64,000 nucleotides of DNA from CAYVKM01 sp964452045 (GTDB lineage: Bacteria; Calditrichota; Calditrichia; RBG-13-44-9): positions 1 through 64,000 of the forward strand of contig CAYVKM010000004.1 of the NCBI GenBank assembly GCA_964452045.1, written 5' to 3'. Position 1 is the first letter of the stretch, and each line of letters starts with the position of its first letter. A program made the position numbers and the translations under genes. The notes under the pieces were generated by a model. It saw only the letters and a program-made list of their open reading frames with translations, did no database searches and was not told the origin of the DNA. Shown here in pieces: positions 19,201 to 27,712 of the stretch.

Positions 19201-19729
19201 ATACTACTTTGCTGATATCGCAGCTAAATGAAGTCTCAGTAATAATGTGATAACCCACTAATTTCTGATTAAGGTATACCTCGGCCCGTAATCGGGCGTC
19301 CCGGATGTGTAAAATTATTTTTTTATTGGCATACTCATTTGGTATCTGCATTTTCTGCCACCACCAGGAAACTCCCTTGTAATATCCATTTTTAACCTGA
19401 GGATCTTCCTGTTCGAAATAGTATTCGTTATCATAAGGCTGAAAACCGAACTTTCCCCAATAATATTGTTCAACAGTGGCTGGCAGGGTCACTGGTATAC
19501 CGATCTTTTCATTGAGAACTTCCCACCCACCGGTTGGCATGTTTACCGGTAGCTGGTCAAGCTCAAATTCACCGGGAAGGAAAATGTCATCATTTTGCCA
19601 GATGGCTGCAGTGTCCGGCCATAATCGCCAGTTGTTATCAGGAATATCGAGCCGATCCCCTGCGCGGCTGAAAGTTGGGTTCATCATTATAAGACAGAAA
19701 AAAAGTAATAAGTTGATATAGAATTTCAT
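16202..19729 (-). CDS. Large secreted GH2 glycoside hydrolase with malectin-like and amidotransferase-like domains
   Basis: 1175 residues. Residues 1-23 are a signal peptide. The GH2 part has the jelly-roll at about 60-230, an Ig-like domain to about 345, then the barrel with acid/base E491 (YTIQNE) and nucleophile E587 (VVWGEMLG). Another sandwich covers about 715-815. At 818-860 begins a Rossmann-like half (VSIGVLTHE, YDLLIAS) that resumes at about 1020 (LPLLVLPDG) and ends near 1170, like amidotransferase-type accessory domains of glycosidases. Between the halves lies a malectin-like carbohydrate-binding domain in permuted order (C-terminal part 870-985, N-terminal motif INCGGESYTDKNGLVW at 993-1008). 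It probably cleaves a beta-linked sugar in the periplasm or outside. It follows rbsD. Confidence 0.82.
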   Translation of the reverse strand: MKFYINLLLFFCLIMMNPTFSRAGDRLDIPDNNWRLWPDTAAIWQNDDIFLPGEFELDQLPVNMPTGGWEVLNEKIGIPVTLPATVEQYYWGKFGFQPYDNEYYFEQEDPQVKNGYYKGVSWWWQKMQIPNEYANKKIILHIRDARLRAEVYLNQKLVGYHIITETSFSCDISKVVLPGAANLLAIRITNPGGEMDWVDTRMHKWGKYQFHMGHGFGGLDRGIFITAHDPVYLENVAVLNTPDIKTIRVRGMIQNEVSDAFNGELHFEVTDPQNGEKLTSRKEKVEIAAGKNLEFESSIICPGAEIWSLDNPKLYEVRVSFTGNSRKNKKKFTDTYHQTFGFRWFEAGGIGKNAVLRLNGNRIRLVSAISWGFWGFNGLWPTPELAEKEVLAAKAFGMNCIQFHRNIGKAEVLNAQDRLGLLRYMEPGGGQTAFGEEFSLYANSPEDNIDISGKDGEPGTFAEKYMEEKIIRMIRDHRGHPSLIMYTIQNEINPDLHNPRIFHLLKRVHAEDPSRIIVLKSGIPPRNQAWMQPYDDTIYLDRGDGYSGWWDQHTVGGPGVWQDPMYKDMKDFTHHSENDSEIVVWGEMLGAAVPDNHPAMIQQIKDNGNQSYDLQDHQEILQAYNSFLDKWKFRTAFPTTEKLFLNIGDKCYDFWGRVIETARLSESNDFLVISGWESTAIENHSGLVDNLRNFKGNPELLKKRLELLHPFIKPRSLVVSLGQPDTLDLYLLNETGKPHPKGFRLTITDPDGTEIKSNQFALSDWQKDRFVYPIEISVITPELTKEGFYDLKLSAIDNQTVFGEEKILVVDQFPDLAGNVSIGVLTHEPEFINELNNFPGVKAEAYQKSGIYDLLIASTRLLYGWRSVVDSTREIANTDDDRLFHTESWGYWRNLEYVFTDLPRGTAKVTLRLAEVTLKNPGDRVMNMAINGDTVLKDFDIVKTVGGPNIALDTSFVVNDPDGVVKITVPKLTVNYAKFSAIKVEAGDSVIAINCGGESYTDKNGLVWGVYGQKLNLDDEVLSRVKSGLPLLVLPDGHEAADAYGKKLGEAGAFNYLGHVGNVRASWMGAWFFVREHPVFDGMPVNQAMKSYYQVPVSGSDGLLLEGQNVDVFVGYGRDHDRNIGAASFTTKLGKGKILWHSLPGMVTGLQQPGKGMQPVLLRRLLANSIKSLMD

Positions 19730-19869
19730 GGTCTTGACCTTTCAATTCGTCAAAATTATTCATACCAGATCAAAGGACAGTTCATCCCTGATATATATCT
19801 TTAAAAAAAATCAACTGGTAAAATCTATTTATTTAAATGCCACGATTTATTCGATTAAAGAGACGAGGT

Positions 19870-20283
19870 TTAAAAAATTACACCGGCAACCAATATTAAA
19901 TTAGCGAATGGGGTGGCTTCTCCGGTACGAACAAAGGCAATATTATGGGTCTCCCGGGTAATTTGCTTAATTTGTTCGTGACTGATTTTTTGGATCGGCA
20001 CATCAGGTACAGTTTTCTGAAGTAAATCTTCTAGTGCTTTGTAATAATGAGGTGAGCGCTTTTCCATTTCAACGGTGATGATAATTTTTTCAACCTGGAG
20101 CTCCTGAAGAATTACCTGAAGCACATCCAGAAAACGAGGCAAATTGGGTGTAACAGCCAGGTCAACTAGTTCTTTTCCATAAGGAATAGGCAGTCCGCTA
20201 TCCGCAATCACCAGAAAATCCCCGTGACCCATTCGGGCAATTACCTTGGATAACGGAGCATTTAACAATGCTGTTTTTTTCAT
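19870..20283 (-). CDS. rbsD: D-ribose pyranase RbsD/FucU family
   Basis: 137 residues, typical RbsD size. The N-terminal MGHGDFLVIADSGLPIP holds the catalytic His and the conserved Asp-Ser-Gly-Leu-Pro of the family, and FVRTGEATPFANLIL closes the sequence as in RbsD. These decamers interconvert pyranose and furanose or beta-anomers of ribose (RbsD) or fucose (FucU). No ribose transporter is adjacent; it lies 25 bases after the GH38 gene and before the large GH2 gene. It probably speeds anomer exchange of the monosaccharide released by these hydrolases, which need not be ribose. Confidence 0.85.
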   Translation of the reverse strand: MKKTALLNAPLSKVIARMGHGDFLVIADSGLPIPYGKELVDLAVTPNLPRFLDVLQVILQELQVEKIIITVEMEKRSPHYYKALEDLLQKTVPDVPIQKISHEQIKQITRETHNIAFVRTGEATPFANLILVAGVIF

Positions 20284-20308
20284 AGCACTATCTCTCTATA
20301 TATCCTTT

Positions 20309-22756
20309 TTAGATTTCCGAAATCAGATCAACTTCACGCCATTTACCCTTTTTTTGAATCCGGATAGTCTTTATTTCAAGAGGTGCGAAATTTAGTTTTA
20401 TTTCAACCTCCGGATATTGAATTCTGATTTGAGAAATGGTATTTCTGCCGCTGGTCTCTTGAAGTCTCATAATAAGTGAGTTTTTATCCCCCGATGGTTT
20501 CAGGGAGGTAAGTCGGATATTCTGCGGAGAAAGTTTCAAAAAATCAGATTGATCAACAGGCTCCTTTATTTTCCACAACTTTCTATTTTTGGTGAATGAT
20601 CCCATGGGAAGGTGAGCATAGGCCAGGGGAGGGGCAGCCAACCAGTCTGCCAGGGCGGTTATTTTTGTAAAAACATTATTTTTGGTACCCGTGGTCAGCG
20701 CGAGACGGATTTCATGTTTCCCCTGATCCATATACTTCCGGGCTGGATATTGCTCCAGCTTGAATCCCTGCTCATGGCAGTAAGCTGCACTTCTGAGCAC
20801 CGATAATTCAAGAATCCCATCTTTGAGTTCCAACCCGTGCAGACCATTATGAACAATTCCCAGAGCCGTATCTTTTCCTTTGATTTTATTTGAAAGTAGA
20901 ACCCATCGGCCATGAACATGGATATCCCCATCTGCTGGACGTGTAATTACGCCACCGGGAATTTCACACAATATATCCCTTTTCTTGAATACTGTTGGAA
21001 TAATCAATTTAAGTCTTTTTCTCTCCTCCAGCCAAAAAACGCTTAGTCGAAATTCTAATACGGACCATTTACTATAGGAAATCGTATGCAGGACAATACT
21101 GCTGTTATTGTATCGCAAGATTGATTCGTGAATGGTTCTTACCGGTCCCTGCTCAACAACCCGGATGCTTTCCAGGTCGGCATGAAATTCCCCGATACGA
21201 TTCGGAAAGCTACGACAACCCGTTCCCCAGGAATCGGCTTTGTCTTCAAAGACCACTGGTTGCAGTAATTCCCCCTTAAGTATTGGTATTTCCTTCTGAA
21301 GGTAGATCTGCTTTATCAAACCTGTAGTACGATTCAGCCTGAAATTTATAGTTGGTTTCTCCAGAACCGGTTTTTTGTGACCTTCGGTTAGTTTAACTGA
21401 ATAATGTCTGACGCCAAGCGCAGGAAGTTTATCCAGGAAAGAAATTTTCCGTCGCCAACTGTTGAAGGGTAATAGCGCTTCCGGTTGTTCCTCTTGGCAG
21501 ATAATTTTACCCCCCTCTGAATTATACAATTCCACATGCCATTTACCACTCCATTTGGGCCGTTGGGAGATCATAAATTCCACTTCAACCGGTACCAAGT
21601 CCAATCCGGGATTTGTGTTAACAACCGTAATGGGGAGGTATTCATTTTTTCTTTTACCACGGTTAAAGCAGACTGCGGCTTTCAAGTCCATTTCCCGGAT
21701 TGCATTTTCAGATTCACCATAAAGGTTCAAGGCATCCTTCTCGGCTGGCTCGGTGCAGGAACCGGGAAGTATGTCATGAAAATCGTTGAACAGATGAGAA
21801 TGCCAAACACTCTCGATTTTTTTGTGGGGGAATTTATATCCATATAACCACCAGGTAACAGTACGAAGTGTTTCTGCCTGAATTAATTTTTGTAAGTTTT
21901 GATTGGCAGCTCTTTTCAGACGCGACAAGGATGTATAGCAACCGGTAAATACCCGTTGTAAATCTCCACGGAAGACGGGAGCATTTTGTCCATATTCCTT
22001 TATGGATTCATAAAAATAATCGGGTGTGCTATGAAGGATATTTACCCTGTACTCTTTTGCCCGAAATTCTTCTATTATCTCCAGATCTTCTCTGGTAGCC
22101 CCACCGCCATGATTTCCGATCCCCCAAAATACCGGTACATTTCTGTTTAATTTAATGGCAAGCTCAACCCCTTGTTCCAGACGCTGGATTATATTATCAA
22201 ACTCGGTATGGTAAAGTCCTACGGAAATCCGGTAGGTAAGAATCTTGCTTCCATCCACGCCCTCCCACCAGTATAAATCTGCTGACAGCTGTAAATCTTC
22301 CTCTTGCGGCCGCATATGGATATACATTTCGTATCCGCTCTTTTTCAGGATCTGGGGTAAACCACCCCCGTGTCCGAATGAATCAAAGTTGTAAGCGACG
22401 CGCGGAGAAACATTAAAATTTTTTTGAAAATATTTCCTGCCCACTTGAATATGTCGGATAATGGATTCAATACCCGGCAAATTAACATCCGGCTGGAGAT
22501 ACCATCCACCACTGATAAACCATTTTCCTTTCCGGACGAGTTTTTGAATTTCCCTAAAAAGTGCTCGATCATATTTTTGAACCCATTGATAAAGAATAGC
22601 TTCGTTGTGGTTAAATATGAGTTCATTGCTCTCCTTAAGCAAGGTAACTGCATTCGTGAAAGTTGCCAGTGTCTCCGAGGCACCCTCTTCCCATCTCCAT
22701 TGCCAGACCGGATCCAGATGAGCATTGCAGATAAGGTGAAGTGAAGGTTTTTTCAT
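20309..22756 (-). CDS. Glycoside hydrolase family 38 alpha-mannosidase
   Basis: 815 residues. The zinc site begins with HLD at 13-15 (NAHLDPVW), the nucleophile is D125 in YNFDSFGH, and a further zinc His lies in IGNHGGGAT. The central and C-terminal beta domains of GH38 follow. No signal peptide, so it is cytoplasmic. The family removes alpha-linked mannose, or related sugars such as lyxose in some assays, with retention. It is 17 bases downstream of the sodium:solute symporter gene, which may import its substrate. Together with the D-lyxose/mannose isomerase of the opposite operon it would give a route from mannosides to fructose. Confidence 0.88.
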   Translation of the reverse strand: MKKPSLHLICNAHLDPVWQWRWEEGASETLATFTNAVTLLKESNELIFNHNEAILYQWVQKYDRALFREIQKLVRKGKWFISGGWYLQPDVNLPGIESIIRHIQVGRKYFQKNFNVSPRVAYNFDSFGHGGGLPQILKKSGYEMYIHMRPQEEDLQLSADLYWWEGVDGSKILTYRISVGLYHTEFDNIIQRLEQGVELAIKLNRNVPVFWGIGNHGGGATREDLEIIEEFRAKEYRVNILHSTPDYFYESIKEYGQNAPVFRGDLQRVFTGCYTSLSRLKRAANQNLQKLIQAETLRTVTWWLYGYKFPHKKIESVWHSHLFNDFHDILPGSCTEPAEKDALNLYGESENAIREMDLKAAVCFNRGKRKNEYLPITVVNTNPGLDLVPVEVEFMISQRPKWSGKWHVELYNSEGGKIICQEEQPEALLPFNSWRRKISFLDKLPALGVRHYSVKLTEGHKKPVLEKPTINFRLNRTTGLIKQIYLQKEIPILKGELLQPVVFEDKADSWGTGCRSFPNRIGEFHADLESIRVVEQGPVRTIHESILRYNNSSIVLHTISYSKWSVLEFRLSVFWLEERKRLKLIIPTVFKKRDILCEIPGGVITRPADGDIHVHGRWVLLSNKIKGKDTALGIVHNGLHGLELKDGILELSVLRSAAYCHEQGFKLEQYPARKYMDQGKHEIRLALTTGTKNNVFTKITALADWLAAPPLAYAHLPMGSFTKNRKLWKIKEPVDQSDFLKLSPQNIRLTSLKPSGDKNSLIMRLQETSGRNTISQIRIQYPEVEIKLNFAPLEIKTIRIQKKGKWREVDLISEI

Positions 22757-22773
22757 AATGGAATTCTCGCTGA

Positions 22774-24534
22774 TTAAACCTCTTCCGGTGAGGGAAGTTT
22801 TTTATACCAGGTAAAGTAAAGGAAAACACCCATTATTGCGAAAACAAACACCCATGTAATCATGTTTTTCCACTGCCGGAGAAATAGAAAAAAGGGAATA
22901 AGAGCCAATGAAACCTGAAATATTGCCGTCAGGAATCCGTTAAGTATATCAAATTTGGGCATTGGATCTTTCACTGGTATTAATCCCCGTTTTTCAGCTT
23001 CCAGACGGACTGGTTTCCAGAAACCGAAGGGCCGGACTCTACTGTAAAATTTTAGCAAAGTCTCCATATTGGTTGGTTTAAATACAAATCCTGATATCAG
23101 AGAGATTATTACAGAAGAGATTGTGTCGAAGGAAAGGGATAGTTGGGCGGACCAGGAATTAAAAAATAGTTTTTGGACAAGTATTACAACCGCGGAAAAG
23201 ATCATACTCCAGACAAAGGCTTTGGCACTGAATCGCCACCAGTGCCAGCGCATCGTTGCCGGAGCTAAAATCATTGTCACTACGACAAAAATCATGGTTT
23301 CCCAGGCCGAAACGATATCCTTAAAATAGAGGCTGAATATAAAGGCAAGGGTTATGGCAAATATCGAGGCAATCTGACCTAATCGCACCAATTGTTTCTG
23401 TCCCAGGTTTTTGGTAAAGTAACGCTTCAAAAAATCGTTGGTAACCACGGAGCTGGTTACATTCACCATGGCGCTAAGAGTAGACATGAGGGCGGCCAGC
23501 AATATTGCCATAAAGAGACCGCTTAAACCGATGGGCAATTTTTTCAAAACCAGAGGCATTATTTTTTCCGCATCAAATCCGGCCTCGTTTCCGAGATAAT
23601 AAATTCCCAGAATAAGAAAGGCACACCCGATTATCCACCGAAGCGTATACCCCACGGTCCACATTCCGGCAGCAAGTGAAGCATCCCTGGGACTTCGGGT
23701 AGTGAGAAAAAATTGAAAATCCCACACATTCGGTCCGGCCAGAACCCTGAAAATAAGCCAGGCAAATCCTGCCAGAAGAATGGTTCCAAAATCATTGTAA
23801 TGTTGATAGGCAGCGGGGGTATCGGAAAGATAAGATGGCCAGAGTTTCCACACTGGTGCCAGTGAGCTCCATCCGGGATTCTTGCCGATTAAAAAATCAG
23901 TTCCCGAACCGGTGTTGAAGGCCATCACCCCAAGTATAATTGCACCAATAGCAATTAGTAACGTCTGGAATACATCGGTCAGGATTACCCCGATAAATCC
24001 GCCCAGGGTTACGTAGATACCAACCACCCCAAATACAAGTAGCGCAGATTGCCATCGGCCAAAGGGTAGAAACTCTTCAGCAAATTTTCCGGTGCCCACT
24101 GCCATGAACATGAGGTTAAAGATCATCAGGACCAATAAGAATGTTGCAGCAGCAATTCGGGCATATTCTGCATCACGGTCTGTTCCAAAGCGTGTTTCGT
24201 TCCATTCGGCAAAGGTCATTACACCGGAGCGCCGGATGTATTTGGCCTGGAATGCCATATAGAAGCATATGATTAACCAGCCCCAAAAGATGTGGGTTAT
24301 CCAGATAGATTTTAGCCCGAGGTAGAACATTGCCCCAACCAAGGCCATCGTTCCACCAATATCAATATAACTTGAGCAACCGGAAAGTCCGAGCATCCAC
24401 CAAGGCACATTCCGACCGGCAAGATAATACCCGTCAAGGTGTTGAGTAGCCCGTTTTTGTACCCAAAACCCAATGAACGCCACAAAAATAAGGTATAAAG
24501 TGATAATCCCAAGATCGATCCAATGCATCTGCAT
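22774..24534 (-). CDS. Sodium:solute symporter family transporter
   Basis: 586 residues with about 13-14 hydrophobic helices. The N-terminal helix is followed by DGYYLAGRNVPWWMLG, the sugar and proline symporter signature (AGR-x-x-x-W), and GGTMALVGAMFY. SSS transporters drive uptake of sugars, sialic acid, proline or other solutes with sodium. The adjacent GH38 alpha-mannosidase points to a glycoside or oligosaccharide, and no other complete transporter is in the sugar region. The start could also be the ATG two codons later. It lies 96 bases downstream of the phytanoyl-CoA dioxygenase-like gene, probably in the same transcript. Confidence 0.88.
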   Translation of the reverse strand: MQMHWIDLGIITLYLIFVAFIGFWVQKRATQHLDGYYLAGRNVPWWMLGLSGCSSYIDIGGTMALVGAMFYLGLKSIWITHIFWGWLIICFYMAFQAKYIRRSGVMTFAEWNETRFGTDRDAEYARIAAATFLLVLMIFNLMFMAVGTGKFAEEFLPFGRWQSALLVFGVVGIYVTLGGFIGVILTDVFQTLLIAIGAIILGVMAFNTGSGTDFLIGKNPGWSSLAPVWKLWPSYLSDTPAAYQHYNDFGTILLAGFAWLIFRVLAGPNVWDFQFFLTTRSPRDASLAAGMWTVGYTLRWIIGCAFLILGIYYLGNEAGFDAEKIMPLVLKKLPIGLSGLFMAILLAALMSTLSAMVNVTSSVVTNDFLKRYFTKNLGQKQLVRLGQIASIFAITLAFIFSLYFKDIVSAWETMIFVVVTMILAPATMRWHWWRFSAKAFVWSMIFSAVVILVQKLFFNSWSAQLSLSFDTISSVIISLISGFVFKPTNMETLLKFYSRVRPFGFWKPVRLEAEKRGLIPVKDPMPKFDILNGFLTAIFQVSLALIPFFLFLRQWKNMITWVFVFAIMGVFLYFTWYKKLPSPEEV

Positions 24535-24630
24535 AATAATATTATTCCTCGATTTTGAAATTCAGGCGGTTACCCGACTAATTCTTTAGTTGAATTACAA
24601 TTTTTCTAAAATATACAATGTATGCATTTC

Positions 24631-25434
24631 TCATTTGTTTGTGGGCGGCCAATTTTCGCAGCCCTTGAAGGGCATATGTTGTCCCTCGACATATTTTGGA
24701 AATGCCTTATACTCATTTATTCCAGGTAAAAATTTTCCTCGTAAGAGCATAACACAAGGCCAGCTTTCCTCTGTCACCTGCGTTGAGGTTGGAATATAGC
24801 GAATGGTTAATCCCCGCCGCCACATATCAGAATCGTTGGCCTTTGAGCCGTGGATAACATTGGGATGATGAATGGAAATATCCCCGGGATTAAGAATTAT
24901 GTCAACCGCTCTGGATTCATCGACCAGGGTTTCATCCATGGCAGATTCCAATACATTTGGAATATCGTGACGTTCTTTTAATTTTTGAAGATCCAGATGA
25001 TGCGTTTGGGGAATAACTCTCATGCAGCCATTTGCCGGAATAGATGGATCGATTGCCAACCACAGGGTAATTACACTCATTGGTTTTAAAGGCCAGTAAC
25101 TACCATCCTGGTGCCAGAGCACAGCTTGTCCATCTTTAGGAGGTTTACAGATGTAATGGGATGCAAATAAAGCGATATCCGGGCCGATAAATTTCTCGGC
25201 GACGTCCAGTAATCGGTTATCACTAATCACCCGGACCCAAAAGGGTGAGCCCATTATTAAAGTATGATGCAGTTGTTCGGGACGGGTTCCCGGGTGCGTC
25301 TTCAGCAGCCAGTCCACGTGATTTATATTTTCCTGGATTAATTCAGGATCAAGAACATTGCGGATAATCACGTATCCCTGTTGTTCATAGGTACTTTTTA
25401 CGCCTTTGAGAGATTTCATAAAATCAAATTCCAC
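24631..25434 (-). CDS. Phytanoyl-CoA dioxygenase (PhyH) family protein
   Basis: 267 residues. The Fe(II) triad is visible as H108 and D110 (WHQDGSYWP) and H195 (VIHGS), and an Arg that would hold 2-oxoglutarate follows at about 212 (TIRYIP). The family hydroxylates diverse small molecules using 2-oxoglutarate and oxygen. The GTG at 25434 has AAAGGA seven to eight bases upstream; an ATG at 25419 is an alternative. It leads the leftward group with the symporter and GH38 gene, behind the promoter-operator at 25548-25603. The substrate could be a sugar or its aglycone, which is inference. An oxygen requirement would argue against a strict anaerobe. Confidence 0.82.
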   Translation of the reverse strand: MEFDFMKSLKGVKSTYEQQGYVIIRNVLDPELIQENINHVDWLLKTHPGTRPEQLHHTLIMGSPFWVRVISDNRLLDVAEKFIGPDIALFASHYICKPPKDGQAVLWHQDGSYWPLKPMSVITLWLAIDPSIPANGCMRVIPQTHHLDLQKLKERHDIPNVLESAMDETLVDESRAVDIILNPGDISIHHPNVIHGSKANDSDMWRRGLTIRYIPTSTQVTEESWPCVMLLRGKFLPGINEYKAFPKYVEGQHMPFKGCENWPPTNK

Positions 25435-25547
25435 GGAATTTTCCTTTGCCGGATTTTGTGTGAGAATTTTTTTGGTTATGAATCCAGTAAATTAAAATGT
25501 GTTCGGGCATATTTGTTTTGTATCGTCGATCAGTTTAGCAGAAAGGG

Positions 25548-25561
25548 TGTTAGCGTTAACA
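25548..25561. promoter_or_regulatory. Candidate LacI-type operator, TGTTAGCGTTAACA
   Basis: 14-bp palindrome with central CG; only the two inner positions break symmetry. It is the same pattern as 5721-5734. It lies 13 bases downstream of the -10 box of the leftward promoter at 25575-25603, over the expected transcription start region, an ordinary place for a repressor. Confidence 0.55.
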
Positions 25562-25574
25562 TGAAACTGAAAAC

Positions 25575-25603
25575 AATATAAACATTAATTAAATAAATGT
25601 CAA
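25575..25603 (-). promoter_or_regulatory. Strong sigma70-like promoter for the leftward sugar operon
   Basis: On the minus strand TTGACA (25598-25603) and TATATT (25575-25580) are separated by exactly 17 bases. Transcription would start near 25568 and give a leader of about 130 bases before the PhyH-family start. The -35 box is a perfect consensus match. The candidate operator overlaps the start of the transcript. Confidence 0.6.
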
Positions 25604-25630
25604 AATTCATTTACCATTTTAACAATATTT

Positions 25631-26662
25631 CTAATTGTATTGACGGTATGCCAGAGCCACTTCTTCAGGAGATTTGTCGATCATGGTCTCCAGATGATAT
25701 TTTTCGAAAAAAGTGACATCGTTTCGGTAAAAGTTGGTAACAGCGGGACGGGTACAGATTCTTAAAAAACTGGGAAATCGTGTCTGAAGCTTTGTATTCA
25801 TGGGTGGTGAAAAGAGAACAATATTAAAACTGTTGTGTTCTATCTTATGATAAAACTGGAAGACTTTTTGGATCCCTTCCGCCAGATTTTTTAAAGTGTG
25901 TTCTGAGAGATCAGGATATCCTTTTCCATTCCCGATAATTGCGCAGACCTCATTAAAACCCATAGGTGCGAAAGGGGTGTAGAAAAAGCAATCATCCAGT
26001 TCAAAAAGAAACCGATCGTTTTCTTTTTCCATGGTTTTTAATTTTTCCCAAAAATTTACTTTGTACTTTTGCTGAAATTTTTTTGAATTGATAAGCACAC
26101 CCCGGTGGTAATTAGTTGGAATAGGGTCGAGAAAAGGTTGCAAATGAGGGTGCAAGATACTGCTTCCTGCGGGCAAAAGATAATTACCATTCAGAGAAGG
26201 ATATAGTTTTTGCTGATCCGATTCACCTACTATTGCAAAATAACTTTGACAGGCCTTTAATGCATCCAGGATCTGGTTCACGGTGAATTCATTAATCGCT
26301 ATAAAATGTCTTTTGGAAAAAATACAAACAGCGCTGTATGCACCAAATCCTGATAAATTGGGAAATAGAAAGGCCTCTCCGACCTCAATTCTACCTTTTT
26401 CATAAATATCTTGAGGTATCATGGGAGTGGTTGTCTCCACCTTCCCGGAGCAGAAAAAACAGGGTTTTGCCTCACTTACAAACTGCTTTAGGGGATCGTC
26501 ATCCGGAATTTTGTCCAGACCCTTAGGTTTACTAATACGCATTGTTCTTCCGGTAAGCGGATCCCAGCGGATTTCAATCTTTTCTTCGGTAAGTTCAAAA
26601 TTCTTTAGCGGATTCCTGATTCTGGCAGTAATAAATTCCTTTTTGAATTCGATCGGCTTCAT
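25631..26662 (-). CDS. GalT-like (HIT superfamily) nucleotidylyltransferase
   Basis: 343 residues. It has the C68-x-x-C71 zinc pair and the catalytic HPHLQ at 171-175, the HPHxQ signature of galactose-1-phosphate uridylyltransferase. IRWDPLTGR near 31-39 matches the start region of GalT, and the protein has the two-lobe GalT length. GalT moves UMP between UDP-glucose and galactose 1-phosphate in the Leloir pathway. galK and galE are not in the window, and the gene follows purM by 18 bases, so it may act on another sugar 1-phosphate or as a phosphorylase. Family call is good; I withhold the galT symbol. Confidence 0.75.
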   Translation of the reverse strand: MKPIEFKKEFITARIRNPLKNFELTEEKIEIRWDPLTGRTMRISKPKGLDKIPDDDPLKQFVSEAKPCFFCSGKVETTTPMIPQDIYEKGRIEVGEAFLFPNLSGFGAYSAVCIFSKRHFIAINEFTVNQILDALKACQSYFAIVGESDQQKLYPSLNGNYLLPAGSSILHPHLQPFLDPIPTNYHRGVLINSKKFQQKYKVNFWEKLKTMEKENDRFLFELDDCFFYTPFAPMGFNEVCAIIGNGKGYPDLSEHTLKNLAEGIQKVFQFYHKIEHNSFNIVLFSPPMNTKLQTRFPSFLRICTRPAVTNFYRNDVTFFEKYHLETMIDKSPEEVALAYRQYN

Positions 26663-26680
26663 AACCCTACCTGTGATTAA

Positions 26681-27694
26681 TTATTTTGATTTAACAACGA
26701 TTTTCCCGATATGGAAACAATTCAAACTATTTTCTTCGATCATTGCTTTGATAGGTTCAAGATCACTGATATCTGCAACAACTACCAGACCAATTCCCAT
26801 ATTAAAGGTCTGACGAATATCGTCCGTTGGTACATTCCCGGATTTTTGGATGAGCTGGAAAATTGCCGGAACCTCCCAGGCACTCCAGTCGAATTCAGGG
26901 AGAAATCCTTCCGGTACGATCCGGATGGTATTTTTTAACAGACCACCACCGGTGATGTGAGCAAGCCCTTTTATGGAAAAATGCTCTTTAAGCTTTTTTA
27001 TAATCGGGAAGTAATTAAGGTGAATTTTTAGTAATTCTTCGCCCAAAGTCAGGGACCTGCCGGGTAATCTCTCGTCCGGCTGAAATTTTGGGAACAGGAC
27101 TTTTCTGGCCAGGGAATATCCGTTTGTATGGAGACCGTTTGAGGCAATCCCAATCATCACATCGCCCTCCCGGATCTCTTTCCCGTCTATAATCTGATCT
27201 TTTTCCACCACTCCGACAATTGTTCCTACCAGATCATATTCCCCGGGATGGTAAACATCCGGCATTTCTGCGGTTTCCCCGCCAATCAGGGGAAGTTTTG
27301 CGGTCCGGCAGGCTTTGACAAATCCCATGATGACATCATGATAAACCGAGGCAGATAATTTTCCACATCCGAAATAATCCAGAAAGAACAACGGGGTAGC
27401 CCCACAGACGGCAATATCATTAATGCAGTGATTAACCAGGTCCTGACCTACTGTATCATGTTTATTCATCATCACTGCTACTTTGAGTTTAGTTCCTACC
27501 CCATCGGTGCTGGATATAAGAATTGGATTTTTATATTCATTTATGGGAAATTGATAAAATCCGCCAAATGCCCCTATATTTTTCAGGACGTTTTTATTAT
27601 GTGTTTCAGCAATTGAAGTTTTAAGTCTTGAAAGTGCTTTTTCCGCTGTTTCAATGTCAACACCTGCTTTTTTATAACTAAACTTTTGGTTCAT
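26681..27694 (-). CDS. purM: Phosphoribosylformylglycinamidine cyclo-ligase
   Basis: 337 residues, standard PurM length. YKKAGVDIETAEKAL opens the protein as in PurM, and STDGVGTKLKVA, GGETAEMPDVYHPGEYDLVG and HITGGGLLKN are the conserved ATP- and substrate-binding segments. PurM closes the imidazole ring to aminoimidazole ribotide in purine synthesis in the cytoplasm. It is isolated from other pur genes and lies between a DUF4416 gene and a GalT-like gene with gaps of 18 bases on either side, so it belongs to the transcript that starts near 30107. Confidence 0.95.
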   Translation of the reverse strand: MNQKFSYKKAGVDIETAEKALSRLKTSIAETHNKNVLKNIGAFGGFYQFPINEYKNPILISSTDGVGTKLKVAVMMNKHDTVGQDLVNHCINDIAVCGATPLFFLDYFGCGKLSASVYHDVIMGFVKACRTAKLPLIGGETAEMPDVYHPGEYDLVGTIVGVVEKDQIIDGKEIREGDVMIGIASNGLHTNGYSLARKVLFPKFQPDERLPGRSLTLGEELLKIHLNYFPIIKKLKEHFSIKGLAHITGGGLLKNTIRIVPEGFLPEFDWSAWEVPAIFQLIQKSGNVPTDDIRQTFNMGIGLVVVADISDLEPIKAMIEENSLNCFHIGKIVVKSK

Positions 27695-27712
27695 TTCTTA
27701 TCCTCGAAAATT

